From positions 30,887,255 to 30,951,254 of the forward strand of contig CM046877.1 in assembly GCA_025667525.1 (NCBI GenBank): a stretch of DNA of 64,000 bases, read 5' to 3'. This DNA comes from Glebionis coronaria (taxonomy: Eukaryota > Streptophyta > Magnoliopsida > Asterales > Asteraceae). A model generated the notes under the pieces. The model did no database searches. It was not told where the DNA came from and saw only the letters and a program-made list of their open reading frames with translations. Both the position numbers and the translations under genes were made by a program. Shown piece by piece: positions 21,286 through 31,670 of this stretch. Within the stretch, counting starts at the first letter, position 1. Every line of letters starts with the position of its first letter.

Positions 21286-21831
21286 TATAAAGTAAAGTTG
21301 AGGCTGACTGTATTACATCTTTCGTCGCCTGCACAGTCAGTAAGCGATAATAACTTGAAGGTCTTGGTCGATTAACAATTTTACACCTAACAACACTGAG
21401 ATTCTGGAAGTTGTATCAAGATTCCTGTTTCGGTCTATTGCTGTAAGCTCGGTATGGTTTTGTGTATCTTAGCGAGGTCTAGTAAGATGGCTCTAAGTCG
21501 TACGCCGGTGGTTTTGAGCTGTAGAAAAGAACATAGGTTTCAACTCGAAATATAAAGTAAAGTTGAGGCTGACTGTATTACATCTTTTGTCGCCTGCACA
21601 GTCGGTAAGCGATATAACTTGAAGGTCTTGGTCGATTAACAATTTTACACCTAACAACACTGAAAGATTCTGGAAGTTGTAACAAGATTCCTGTTTCGGT
21701 CACTATTGCTGTAAGCTTGAAAAGTATGGTTTTGTGTATCTTAGCAGTTGCGAGGTCTAGTCAGATGGCACTAAGTCGTACGCCGGTGGTTTTGAGCTGT
21801 AGACAGTAAGAACATAGGCTTCAACTTGAAA
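21286..21831 (+). repeat. Tandem duplication, two ~265-280-bp units
   Basis: Unit one (21286-21550) and unit two (21551-21831) both begin TATAAAGTAAAGTTGAGGCT and share GCCTGCACAGTC, GATTAACAATTTTACACC and CGTACGCCGGTGGTTTTGAG; unit two has a few short insertions. A weaker relative lies at about 34040-34120 (GACTGCATTTCTTCTTTCATCG), beside the second YTH gene, so the unit belongs to the YTH 3'-flank duplication. Confidence 0.88.
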
Positions 21832-21879
21832 CCTGAAGATTCAAATGAGAATTGTAGCAAATAAATTTATTCCTGCAGA

Positions 21880-23020
21880 TTGAAGCTTTATAGTTTATAC
21901 TAATTATTTGACCACAACAAAAATGCTAAGATTAGATGAACAACTTAAGATATAGATACTCTCCCAACACAAATTTAAACCTTGTATTACCATAAGCAAC
22001 CATTCCCACTCTGCATTTCTAGCTCATCTTGCAAACGACCCCATATTGAAATGTACTATCGATCTAGATTCACAAGGCCGGATCATGCCACTCTTACCCG
22101 ACAAAAACTAACAGACTAAATACTATAATGCCAGAAGACGCGATTTTAAAAGAAAGACAAAAAAGATGATGCATAATAAAAATTAAACCCAAACCCCTGT
22201 TAGAAGCTGAAACTATAAAAGAGACTGACCTATCACGAGATTTTCACATCTCGATCCTCCTATTACACGCTGAAACGAGATAACTAACCTCCTATTTCTT
22301 GTGTGTACATTCGCCCAAAGGATTGATCCTGTTCAGGCAGTACTTCTGCCAAAGGTATGATAAAAACCGCAATGACTGTCCTTCCTTTGGAGTCCACCTG
22401 GTGCACATGGCTGAATCTAACAACAATCAGCAACCCCATTTACTACAACCGTTCTCTCTGCTGGTGTAACTACTCCATTTATATGAACAACAGATGTAGC
22501 TTCTTTTCCGTTTTCTTGGGGAACTTCAGATCACTTTGGTGGTGCAATCTCGACTAGAATACCCTCCTTAGGTGTTACTTCCTATACCGTTTTTTTTTTT
22601 TTTGAACAAGTCTATACCGGTTTCTGAAACAGCTGTTGTTTTTATCTTCTGTTCTCGTTGTTTCCAAGGGTGATGTGCGTCAACAAGCTGCTTGGCATAT
22701 CCTTAACGATATGCCACTTTAAAGGGAAACAAACGATCCACTTATTTTGTTGCCAGTAATCTAGGCTTTCGTCAAAATCAACTGGACCAACCATCTCAGC
22801 AACACCAACAAACTGTCCGCTTGGATAGTTGTATTGACCTGTGAAGTGTGAGCATGACGTTTAGCTGTTAAAACTAAACAATAGAGAGACAAAAAAATGT
22901 CAACGTCAAAAGATGACAAGATGCTCTACCAAAAAGAAAAAAAAGCCAGGGCAAGGTCCCGACTTCTGTTGAGCCTCCTGGTATCAGAATCAAGCGTCTT
23001 GTTCCCGTTTTGCATACTCG
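21880..23020 (-). pseudogene. 3' fragment of a third YTH gene (pseudogene)
   Basis: This is a copy of the 3' flank, last exon and parts of the YTH exons of the gene at 34773-39068, in the same orientation. Minus-strand pieces include SNTS-flank ASMQNGNKTL-like sequence near 23000, the exon with DFDESLDYWQQNKW-like residues near 22780, and the C-terminal VTPAERTVVVNGVADCC-like end near 22420. The tail of that exon, the following intron and most of the next exon (LEQGL...FEFYEDR) are missing: the break joins at TGTTCTCGTT, which is present at both edges in the intact gene. A 22-bp poly(A) insertion sits at 22590-22611. The 5' two thirds of the gene is absent and the piece stops abruptly at a copia fragment. 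It cannot encode a reader. Confidence 0.85.
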
Positions 23021-23240
23021 GACCTCATTGGATTTGCTGGTCTTCAAAATGAGAAATCGACCAAGACACCTCTTGATCCCACAATCAACCTTACCTACAC
23101 ATATGGTGACCCTCTTTCAGATGCTTCTCGTTACAGAACACTAGTTGGCAAACTTATCTATCTCACCATCAGCAAACCTCTGACATTGCATTTGCTGCTC
23201 AACTTGTAAGTCTCTTCTCACAAACTCCTCACACATAATC
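23021..23240 (+). pseudogene. Ty1/copia polyprotein scrap (RT to RNase H junction)
   Basis: The frame reads DLIGFAGLQNEKST, then SRYRTLVGKLIYLT, the RT-RNase H connection of copia elements. After KP a two-base shift leads into DIAFAAQLVSLFSQTPH. No LTR is visible near it. It directly abuts the YTH pseudogene and is probably an old solo fragment. Confidence 0.75.
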
Positions 23241-24401
23241 ATAAAGTTATAACGCTTTAGCTTGCTAACTTTTGTGTGTCACAACTCACAAGTCAACAAT
23301 ATTTCAGACTTGGTATTGCGCATTAATATATGTCATTAGTACGATATTTAAAGGAGAAATCTAGTTCAAGAGGAGTCAATTGAGGTTGTTAAACATCCTT
23401 CGTTTTGTTCTTTGGATGCAGAAATTCATTGTTTGAGGATCACTTGATACATGGTTGAAAGCTGATAAAAACAATTGAAACATATATATGATCTTTCCAA
23501 CTATAAACCTGTAAGGTTTTCTAATACGAGAAAACCTAAGTTTATGAATTTTTGATTATATGATCAAAAAATATTGCAGGTAAAACACCAAGCCAAGGCA
23601 ATAGTGCAACACCAAGGCGACACGTGAAGAAGCAGCAAGCTACTGCGGTGGTTGGACGCGAAGATTCATTTTGGTCGAGCTGAGTTTGAATTATCTGATC
23701 TTTCATGGCGTTGATTCATGATTGAAGTTTACGTTCTTATTTCATTTCCGGTATTCTTTCCGCTAAAGACTTGGGATGTGGGACCTGGAAGCAATGATTC
23801 GAGACCCGGCCCGTTTGAGGCGAAGTGGTTGGTTTCATCATAGGCTTCGCTAAGACTGTTGGCGCCGCACATCATCAAAGCCTGATCTTTTGTGCTTCGT
23901 TAAGACTATTGGCGCCGCACATTGAATAGAGCTTAATTTACAACACGACAAATGATCGATCCAGTGCTCACACAGTTAATGACGAGTCTGAGATGAAACC
24001 AACTTTGAGAACCTCAGTCTTGCAGGTTCCTCTTTAGGTAGGCGTCCAAGCCTGTTCAGATAAAAACACCTTTAGACTTCTTGCTATGAGATGTGTCCCA
24101 CTGCATTACGAAACTAATCAATTCTATTTTAACTGTTTCCAACAACATCAAATTGCAAATTTTTTGGGTGGATTTATTATCTTATGGATAACGAAGGCTT
24201 CAAAGCTGTCATCGATTAACGAATAAGTAGAGATTTGTATAGTTATAAAGTTAACTCACCAGCGCTCTAGGAGTCTATGTACCCGTGATCCGTTGCACCC
24301 TTACCAAGCTTGAAATGTTAAGGATTCAAACTCTCAAATAGCTGTACCTTAATCAACAACAAAATGAAGTGTATAAAGAAAGACCAAAAGCTTTTGCTTT
24401 T

Positions 24402-24412
24402 ATCCCACATCG
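24402..24412 (+). promoter_or_regulatory. Upstream sequence element (USE) of 7SL gene A
   Basis: ATCCCACATCG matches the plant snRNA-type USE (RTCCCACATCG) exactly. It is 24 bases before the TATA element, the spacing of plant RNA polymerase III USE/TATA promoters (polymerase II snRNA genes have about 10 more). Confidence 0.85.
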
Positions 24413-24436
24413 AATGGGAAAGAAAATTATTACCTG

Positions 24437-24445
24437 TTTATATAG
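24437..24445 (+). promoter_or_regulatory. TATA element of 7SL gene A
   Basis: TTTATATAG, about 30 bases before the inferred RNA start. Confidence 0.82.
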
Positions 24446-24467
24446 TACCTTTGGAAGCAGAACCTTC

Positions 24468-24767
24468 GCCGAGCTTAGTAACGCGAGCTTGTGACTCGAG
24501 TGAGGGCATCAAAAGGGGTTGGACATTGATCGAGCCATCCTGGTTGGGTCACGATGTTGCAATATCTGGCTTGCCCGTTCCAAGTCGAGAGTTGGGTCAT
24601 GGGGTTCGAGCGAAGGCTCGGGCTTCCTGGTTCCTAGAGTAGAGGGCAATGCGTTAGGCTGGTTTCACAGAGCTGCGAATACTTCTCGCTCTTGACAGTG
24701 GAAGGATAACGAGCCGGTGCATCCTTGACTCAAATAACCGGCTTGGTTCCCTCTAATGAACACCCAC
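24468..24767 (+). ncRNA. Signal recognition particle (7SL) RNA gene A
   Basis: A ~300-base transcript unit between a USE/TATA polymerase III promoter and a T10 run, the length of 7SL RNA. The 5' end GCCGAGC..GTAACGCGAGC followed by TTGTGACTCGAGTGAGGGCAT has the layout of the SRP Alu domain: the UGUNR motif (UGUGA) and a short hairpin CUC-GAGU-GAG. From memory plants usually have CCC-GAGC-GGG there, so both sides would have changed together. The RNA scaffolds SRP, which targets ribosomes making secreted proteins to the ER. I could not fold the S domain by hand, and the GNAR loop of helix 8 was not obvious. RNase MRP RNA is the main alternative. The second copy is at 31671. Confidence 0.75.
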
Positions 24768-24777
24768 TTTTTTTTTT
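24768..24777 (+). terminator. RNA polymerase III terminator of 7SL gene A
   Basis: Ten consecutive T residues directly after the conserved 3' end GAACACCCAC. Confidence 0.85.
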
Positions 24778-24912
24778 CTTTATTTATGCGAATTTGTTTC
24801 ATTGTTTGTTTGTCGATACATCTGCTTTGCAACTATTTTATTGACGAGTCTGAGAACAAAACCAACCTTGAGATTCTTACGTCTTAGTAGTCCTCGTTGG
24901 GCATTCCTTAGC

Positions 24913-25029
24913 GTGGGTGTTCATTAGAGCCTTAGAGGGAACTAAGCGGGTTATTTGAGTCAAGGGTGCACCGACTCGCTATCCTTCCACTGTCAAGAGC
25001 GAGAAGTATTCACAGCTTGTGAAACCAGC
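24913..25029 (-). repeat. Inverted fragment of the 7SL 3' part (A)
   Basis: GTGGGTGTTCATTAGAG ... CTTGTGAAACCAGC is the reverse complement of 7SL gene A from about 24660 to 24767, with few differences. It starts about 145 bases after the gene end, so run-on transcripts could fold into a long hairpin. It has no promoter of its own. Confidence 0.85.
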
Positions 25030-25330
25030 AAAACACATTCCTTAGCACAGGTCCAAAGCCTATTCTGATGAAAAAAAATCTTTAATGACTTATTCCTTTA
25101 GTTAAACCAAGGAGGTTCCATCACAATTACCTACATCATGAAGCTTATCACTTCTATGATTCAATCTCGAGGGACTCATGCATTAAGCAAAATTACAAAA
25201 CACTCGAGGTGACCAATTTTTGGTTCTCGTCCAAGAGTTTATGAAACACTTTGACTTTTTATCTACTCCATCCGATGAACCCGCTTGACCACCTTAAAAA
25301 CGTGTTGTAGCAATTCCGAAGCACCGTTGA

Positions 25331-26207
25331 GTAGAAATTAGGTCCACAATACCACCCGGGAGTGTCCCCAGCATCAAGATAATCACTAAAAAGGCAGCTA
25401 AAAAGGCTGCATTAACCTCAGACCGAAGAGGCTGCGGTCTCCCATGATTTAATTGGATGCCATAGGATTTCGGGGTTTGGCTAATTCACTACCTCGTGTT
25501 CTGTTGAAACTTGTGAAGTATGGTAAGTATGAACACATGATTATGCTCGTCTGGTTATTATACACCTTCAGTGTTTGTCCATTTTGGTAGACAGTCATTC
25601 GAAAAAGTATCAAAATATATATCGTAATGTTATTATCACTAGAAAGAAAAGATAAATGGTAAACTTTAGCATGATTTTTGATAATATTAGTTCAAATTGA
25701 CTGATTAGTGTCATATCACCCATCCCATTGCGGGAAAATGGCCACCCATTGGTGCAATTTTATTGATAACAAGGCGTTAGTTAGAACCCCCTGCAGAAAT
25801 ACATATAAAGTCCATGAGTCTGTTGACAACATAACTGAAGTGCCCTCGACTATTTAACTAACAAGGGTACAATGGCAAATAGGGGCGAATTTAAGATTTT
25901 AATGGGGTCTTGCATAAAAAATATTAAGCTAATTAAATTTACACAGTAAGAAATTAAGGCAACACAAATTTTTTGAGGGTTGCACAAACAAAAAAACAAC
26001 AGTTTTAAAGTTTTTTCACTTCGTGACATCAAAACGGGTGTAACCCGAGCAACACCCGGGATAGGGCTGCCCACATTAAGGGTACTATAGTCATTTTAAC
26101 GAGTAGTAACTTCAAAGCAAACTTCACTTGTTAAACAAGACATACTGCATATACTCCATATGACTAGCTGCTGCTAAGACATCCCATCAATCCTACCATA
26201 GACAGAT
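25331..26207. other. Intergenic, no gene recognised
   Basis: Mixed sequence between block A and the GDSL gene. Short reading frames occur (for example around 25850-26074 on the minus strand) without any known motif. The last few hundred bases presumably hold the promoter of the GDSL gene, but no TATA element was convincing. Confidence 0.5.
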
Positions 26208-28622
26208 ATGAACCACAATGCTCTTGTTTTATTCATTTTGTGCTGCATACAATATGTAACATATGGCATTCAGTTTAATTATCCAGCTGTTTTCAACTTC
26301 GGTGACTCGAATTCTGACACTGGCGATTTGGTCGCGGGTGTTGGAGACCATCTTGACTCCCCGAATGGTCAGACTTATTTCAAAGGACCTACAGGGAGGT
26401 TTTGTGATGGCCGCCTTATAGTAGATTTCTTGAGTTAGTTCTTTTTTTTTCCACCTATCGATATATGTTTTCTGTATTTTTATCTGAAAATATACAATGT
26501 TTTTCTAGTGGATGCCATGGATTTGCCGTTCCTAAATGCGTACTTGGAAGCTCTTGGTGTTCCCAGTTTCCGCAAAGGATGCAATTTTGCAGCAGCAGGA
26601 TCCACTGTATTGCCACCAACACAAAATTCTGTTAGCCCGTTCTCATTTGGTATTCAAGTGGCTCAATTCTTTCGATTCAAGTCTCGGGTTCTTCAGTTGC
26701 AAGCTAAATGTAAGTATGTCCTACTACTTGATATATTGCGTTATATCATAAGGCAAAAACATACTTACTTTGCATAAACTTTTACGGATATATTGCGTTA
26801 AGATGGGTCAAATTTTGCATTCCCTTTTAAAGTGAAAGACTGCAATGTATCCATACACAGAATGCGAGGTTATTGTATGTGAACATCAATATATAATTGC
26901 TACTTTGGGCGATGCAACTTCTAATATTCAAGAGAATCCAACATTTCTATGTGTGCATAAGGTAAATGTTCTACCGAACCCACACTGAATCACAAACTCT
27001 TTGTTTGTAACAGCAAAAAGGTTCAACAAGTACTTACCCGATGAAGATTACTTTAGCTCGGGGTTATACATGTTCGACATAGGCCAAAATGATATTGCTG
27101 GTGCATTTTACTCCAAATCCTTTGACCAGGTCGTGGCTTCGATACCATTTGTTTTAGCCGAATTTGAAACTGGAATCAAGGTTAGATTCGGTCCTTGTTT
27201 AGTGTTCTGAATTTAGGAAAATGACCAACAAATACTTTTTTACCGTTATGGGTTACTAATTATAATTGACAGAGAAGAATGATATTTGATTTTAAGCAGT
27301 ATTATGCACATATCCTGATCATATTATTGAGTTTTTCAGAAATTATATGACCAAGGGGCAAGAAATTATTGGGTTCATAACACGGGGCCACTCGGGTGCC
27401 TGCCTCAGAACATTGCAAAGTTCGGGACGGATCCCTCAAAGCTAGATTCGCTTGGCTGTGTTTCGGCGCACAACCAAGCAGCTAATCTTTTCAACATACA
27501 ACTACATGCACTTGTCACAAAAATGCAAGCACAGTATTCAGATGCCAATTTCACCCATGTCGACATCTTCACAATCAAATCTAATCTCATTGCTAATTAC
27601 TCCAAATACGGTTAGTACTTCTTGTACTCGAATCCACTTTATTGTATCAGAATGTCACTAAGTTTGAAATTTTGACGACACAAGCCTCTTTTGGTATTAC
27701 CACTATTTTAGAACGAGTAGGTTCACAGAAAACTCGACTAAGTTCAGAATGGTTCTTTGGATTGTTAAGATATGGAGCTGAGTGACGATTATGCATTTTA
27801 AGTTATGATCAAGAACCGAATTTACATTTGGTTGCTCATATTCACAATTTACGGGAAAGGCGTAAATAGTTAGTTGTATACAGGGGCGGACGTACCTTAT
27901 AGGTGCGGGGTGGCGGCGCCCCCCATAGCTCGACCAAGAAGCCGAGATTTTAGTGTATTTTTTCTTTAAATTTGAGCGTTTTTTCAAAATGCCCCCCACT
28001 CTAACTTCAAATTGCCCCCCACTTACATATTAAATTCCAACATTTAACACCGTAAACCTAGAAATCGTTAACTTTTAAGTTATAATACTTAATTTTTTAT
28101 TTGTATTCTAGTCTTTTCGCCTAGCTATCGTCAAAAAAATTTGTTTGCCCCCCAAATTGAAATTTTCTGCGTCCGCCACTGGTTGTATACATACCGTAGT
28201 TACACTGGAACATTTCCAAAGGTACACTATATTTCATAGGTTGGAAACTTATTGCGTAGCAACTCCGATCGACGTCACACATAATTTTCAGCCTTTACTT
28301 GTGATTACATTATATCTGTACATAGTCGTTTACTCACATGTCCAAACTTGCAGGGTTCGAACAACCAATAGCAGCTTGTTGTGGCTACGGAGGTCCACCT
28401 CTAAACTACAACAGCCAACTAGCTTGTGGCCTAACCAAGATCATAAATGGTAGCTCGATCACAACCAATGTATGCAACGATACAACTGAATATGTGAACT
28501 GGGACGGAATACATTACACAGAGGCTGCAAATCAACATATTGCGTCACAAATACTTACGGGAAAGTTTTCAGATCCACCATTCGCTGATAAAATGCCATT
28601 TCTTTTAAATCTCAGATTCTAG
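26208..28622 (+). CDS. GDSL esterase/lipase, five exons, 377 residues
   Basis: Exons: 26208-26433, 26509-26709, 27014-27180, 27340-27610, 28354-28622; phases join and all introns are GT..AG. The protein begins with a hydrophobic signal peptide (about residues 1-20), implying secretion to wall or vacuole. SGNH/GDSL hydrolase blocks are all present: block I FNFGDSNSDTG with the nucleophile Ser34, block II with Gly106 (NFAAAGS), block III GQND with Asn168, block V WDGIHY with Asp339 and His342. It hydrolyses ester bonds of lipids or acylated carbohydrates; substrate unknown. GPTGRFCDGR, GPLGCLPQN and CCGYGGPPLNY place it among alpha-L-fucosidase 3-like (FXG1-type) GDSL proteins; that sub-assignment is from memory. 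Length is normal for the family and no defect was seen. Intron 4 carries a hAT MITE. Confidence 0.94.
27881..28181. mobile_element. hAT-type MITE in intron 4 of the GDSL gene
   Basis: 301 bp bounded by CAGGGGCGGACGTA and, inverted, CAGTGGCGGACGCA (12 of 14 match), flanked by the perfect 8-bp target duplication GTTGTATA (27873-27880 and 28182-28189). It contains runs of GCCCCCC and no coding capacity. It lies fully inside the intron, more than 170 bases from the acceptor. Confidence 0.93.
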
Positions 28623-29581
28623 ATACCTCAATGCAATTTATTCATTTTGGATTCTAACGAAAAACATCAAAATTCACAGATTATACATAACTATGCTTCT
28701 GGTTTCTATAACAAAGTTGAATGTTGAAACTTACATAGCATTAAACAGAAAAAATTATGATACGAACCTTACCCCATACTAGGCTCGTATCAGTTCAGAA
28801 GTCCCAAGTATGGAACTCACTCAAGAAGCGCTTGTTTGAGGGTGGGACACCTACGCTTTATAAACCATCAAACAATCTCATACTTGGCCGATGAGGAATC
28901 ATAACAAATTCCGTGCATACAGACACATAAAAACATATATATATTCTCATATTCATATCTTATGTACGCGTGTATGTGATTTTAGCAAACAACCTCGATA
29001 CAAAAATAAGATGCAGAAACCAAATAGCCAGAGATATCGACTCGAAAGGCTCTGTTTGAAAAAGATGCAAAGGCCGATACAACTGAAATCATAAAAAAGT
29101 TATTAAAGCACGGCAGCTGAGAATACGCAAGTACTTGGGGTAACCGTATATATACTTGTCCTTTCTACCGTTTGCACTACATGTCATATACGCAATCTGT
29201 TTGCGTAAACCATTTTTTTGTACTATCATTACTAGGAATGCAAAAACTTTCTGCATAATAACAACGCGCGTTCCATCTCTTTTAAAGATCATTACACAGA
29301 AAGACATACAAATTTGTACCAACAAAAAAAAACTAAACCAAAATCAATATCAATACGCGAGACTATCAATAATGCCCATGACAACATCACAAATACGCTT
29401 CAAACCCTCTTCTCGTGCGGCAATTTCCAAAGGATACACCAAATTTGGTTTGAGTGTGTGGCGGTGAGCTCAAACCCCGTTGATTAGTCGGCCAATGTGT
29501 CGGAAATCACGGTTAAAAAAATAAAATAAATAATAATAATCTAACTAAAGATTATCAAACAAGCAAGTAATTAACAACTGT
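28623..29581. other. Intergenic, no gene seen
   Basis: Downstream of the GDSL gene; AT-rich with short unrelated frames only. Confidence 0.55.
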
Positions 29582-29653
29582 TCCGATGTCGTCCAGCGGT
29601 TAGGATATCTGGCTTTCACCCAGGCGACCCGGGTTCGATTCCCGGCATCGGAA
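29582..29653 (+). tRNA. trnE-UUC (nuclear): tRNA-Glu (anticodon UUC)
   Basis: A 72-base cloverleaf. Acceptor stem TCCGATG pairs with CATCGGA, the D arm is GTCCAGCGGTTAGGAT (A box) and the anticodon loop CTTTCAC gives UUC at 29615-29617. The T arm CCCGGGTTCGATTCCCGG holds the B box GGTTCGATTCC. Discriminator base A. A TTTTT run a base later is the polymerase III stop. No intron and no encoded CCA, as expected for a plant nuclear gene. Confidence 0.97.
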
Positions 29654-30310
29654 TTTTTCTTTTATTCTAACATATTTGTTTGAGTTATTGAGGAATTACC
29701 AGGCGGTTGAATTCATCATCGGTTTGTGAACCCCACGTGGGCGAGAATAAAAAATCAAGGTTCAGCTATCGGTTCAATTAGAGTGTAGACTAGTAGAGTC
29801 GAGCTCGACTTGAATTAAAAAATCGAGCTCGAAACTCAGCTCGAGCTTGTTCGACTAACTTATATGGTGTTTCGATTTTGTGGGTCTCTGATCAGCTCAC
29901 AGTCACACTAGATAAATTGCTGTCTGTTTTTTTAGCTTAACGGAGCCAGAAAGTTCAGTTCTGGACTGATTTGGTCTTGTTTCACTACTGTGGGTGTGAA
30001 ATTGTTGACTGTAAAACTAAAGCAACACTAATCAACACACAGCACATTTTTTGTTTGGTAAAAGAGGTCAACTTTTGAACTGGATATTGGTTGGAGTCCT
30101 TCCTTTAGGAAGAAACTCTCCAAAAATTGGCGTATGCCATTTAATACAACAAGCACACGGTATTCTTTAGTAAAAGGCGAAAGAATAGTTCGCTTTGTGC
30201 TTATTGCATGGCTGCGTACCTTTAAGCGAAGGTAGCTTGGTTGTTATATACAACCATTCTCACTCTCAAGTTTCACTACTCATCCGATGTGGTATAAACA
30301 CTCTCAACTA
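29654..30310. other. Intergenic, no gene seen
   Basis: Contains GAGCTCGA/CTCGAGCT-rich words near 29800-29855 and nothing else that I can assign. Confidence 0.5.
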
Positions 30311-30317
30311 TTAACTA

Positions 30318-31174
30318 TTGGTGTAAAGGGATGTGATATGCTATCGGTGATTGTGCTACTATTGATCAGCATAAGTCATGGTATAGTACATCATTCTGTA
30401 ATGTTGCATTTTGTTTATTTAATCGTTATTCATATGTTCGTGCAATCTCTTGTAGGAGGATATCTCTGCTATATTCACTGCAGCTGACACGGATAATTCG
30501 GGAACCCCAAGTGTTGAAGAATTTCAAAGTATCATCGATGAGATACTCAAGCGTTATCCTCAAGTTGAACTGCATTTAAGGGACAAACATCTTGCAAGTG
30601 TTTTAAGGGACCCAGAAGGAAATGCTAGAGAGGAAGTCGACATTGAAGGATTCAAATTAGCTCTTTCTCAGGTAGATTTACAGATGAAGAGTTTCCCTGC
30701 AACAGCTCAGGTACTTATTTATCGTTTTCCTTTCGAACTGTATTGTTTTTATGAAAGTTTAGGTGACCCATTGTTTGTCTGACCATAGGTCGCATTCATG
30801 TGATGTTAGGAGAATCAGCCACACAAGATAGATAAACGGAACTTACATAAATAGTCTAAACTTTTAGTTCTCCGACTGTTTTCTGACCCTTTTTGTTTAT
30901 CTGGTGAAAGATATAAGCATTTTGGGCAATTTGCACCTCTAGGCGGGGAGCAGGCAGCAGCAGAACTACCGGGAGATTGGGTTTCGGTGGGTCGTAGCAC
31001 ACAGTGGCTCTGGTATTCTGTATATGCAAGGTAATCAAGTTACACTCTCCATTTTCATAGTTTGACCTATATTATATATTTGCCAAATTCAGCAAACAAG
31101 TGACTCGAGCCGAGTTTGAATTATCAGATTGGATGAGGAGATTCATTTATGGTAGAGACTCGAGCCGAGTTTGA
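30318..31174 (+). pseudogene. External alternative NAD(P)H dehydrogenase (NDB-type), C-terminal pseudogene
   Basis: Only the last part of the gene is here. A degenerate piece at about 30318-30375 matches the GVKGC..YAIGDCATIDQ FAD-binding end, with a small deletion. Exon 30456-30710 (85 codons) follows, with the EF-hand DTDNSGTPSVEEF characteristic of the calcium-regulated NDB branch. A weak GTCGCA start of the next exon appears at 30789, but that exon is otherwise lost. Then come exon 30911-31030 (YKHFGQFAPLGGEQ..LPGDWVSVG) and exon 31093-31174 ending GRDSSRV and a stop. The full-length enzyme is a rotenone-insensitive dehydrogenase on the outer face of the inner mitochondrial membrane that passes electrons from cytosolic NAD(P)H to ubiquinone. 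The NAD- and most of the FAD-binding part is missing, so this copy cannot work. Confidence 0.85.
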
Positions 31175-31604
31175 ATTATCTGATCTTTCATGTCGTTGCC
31201 TATGCTGGCTAGAGTTTAGTTGTCATTAATCAAAGTGGAAGAGAAATGTCTTGGCAGATTAGAGTGGTTAAAATATTGTTTCGTATTAGCGTATTCGCGT
31301 TTCTGATGTAAATAACTAACAAGGATTCATTCCAACGACGTTATATACTGTGATCATTTGGTGATGTTTATGGTTGCATTTTCGTTTGTTGTAATGATAT
31401 ATTGTGACCCGTCTCATAAAATTGAGCTTTATTGAACAAGTACATTTATTTCTAGTTAACTCACCAGCGCTCTAGGAGTCTATGTACCCGATCCGTTGCA
31501 CCCTTACCAAGCTTGAAATGTTAAGGATTCAAACTCTCAAATAGATGTACCTTAATCAACAACAAAATGAAGTGTATAAAGAAAGACGAAAAGCTTTTGC
31601 TTAT

Positions 31605-31615
31605 CTCCCACATCG
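31605..31615 (+). promoter_or_regulatory. Upstream sequence element (USE) of 7SL gene B
   Basis: CTCCCACATCG: one mismatch to RTCCCACATCG (first base). Same 24-base distance to TATA as in gene A. Confidence 0.8.
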
Positions 31616-31639
31616 CCTGGAAAAGAAACTTATTACCTG

Positions 31640-31648
31640 TTTATATAG
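31640..31648 (+). promoter_or_regulatory. TATA element of 7SL gene B
   Basis: TTTATATAG, identical to gene A and at the same distance from the RNA start. Confidence 0.82.
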
Positions 31649-31670
31649 ACCCTTTGGAAGTCTAACGTTT

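Larger units (their letters stand above)
23660..25330 (+). repeat. Duplicated block A (NDB tail, 7SL gene, inverted 7SL piece, LRR-gene edge)
   Basis: Same order and orientation as block B (31105-32668). It starts with a remnant of the NDB last exon (GAGTTTGAATTATCTGATCTTTCATG near 23680), has an extra stretch between 23740 and 24240, and then is closely similar from GTTAACTCACCAGCGCTCTA (24247) through the 7SL gene. It continues past the inverted fragment to CACTTTGACTTTTTATCTAC (25244), which is the edge of the LRR gene. Similarity ends near 25315. Two GCTTCGTTAAGACT-type repeats with TTGGCGCCGCACAT lie at 23845-23925. Confidence 0.8.

Noticed and set aside
24364..24642. 92-codon frame overlapping 7SL gene A as a protein gene
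   Set aside because: It runs through the USE, TATA and the RNA itself; the duplicated block does not keep the frame open.
24468..24767. Telomerase RNA as identity of the USE/TATA gene
   Set aside because: Plant telomerase RNA also uses this promoter type, but no template like CTAAACCCTA occurs in the transcript, and the 5' end matches the SRP Alu domain.
29156..29467. 103-codon frame downstream of the GDSL gene
   Set aside because: Low-complexity AT-rich sequence with no recognised motif and no conservation with any duplicate in the window.
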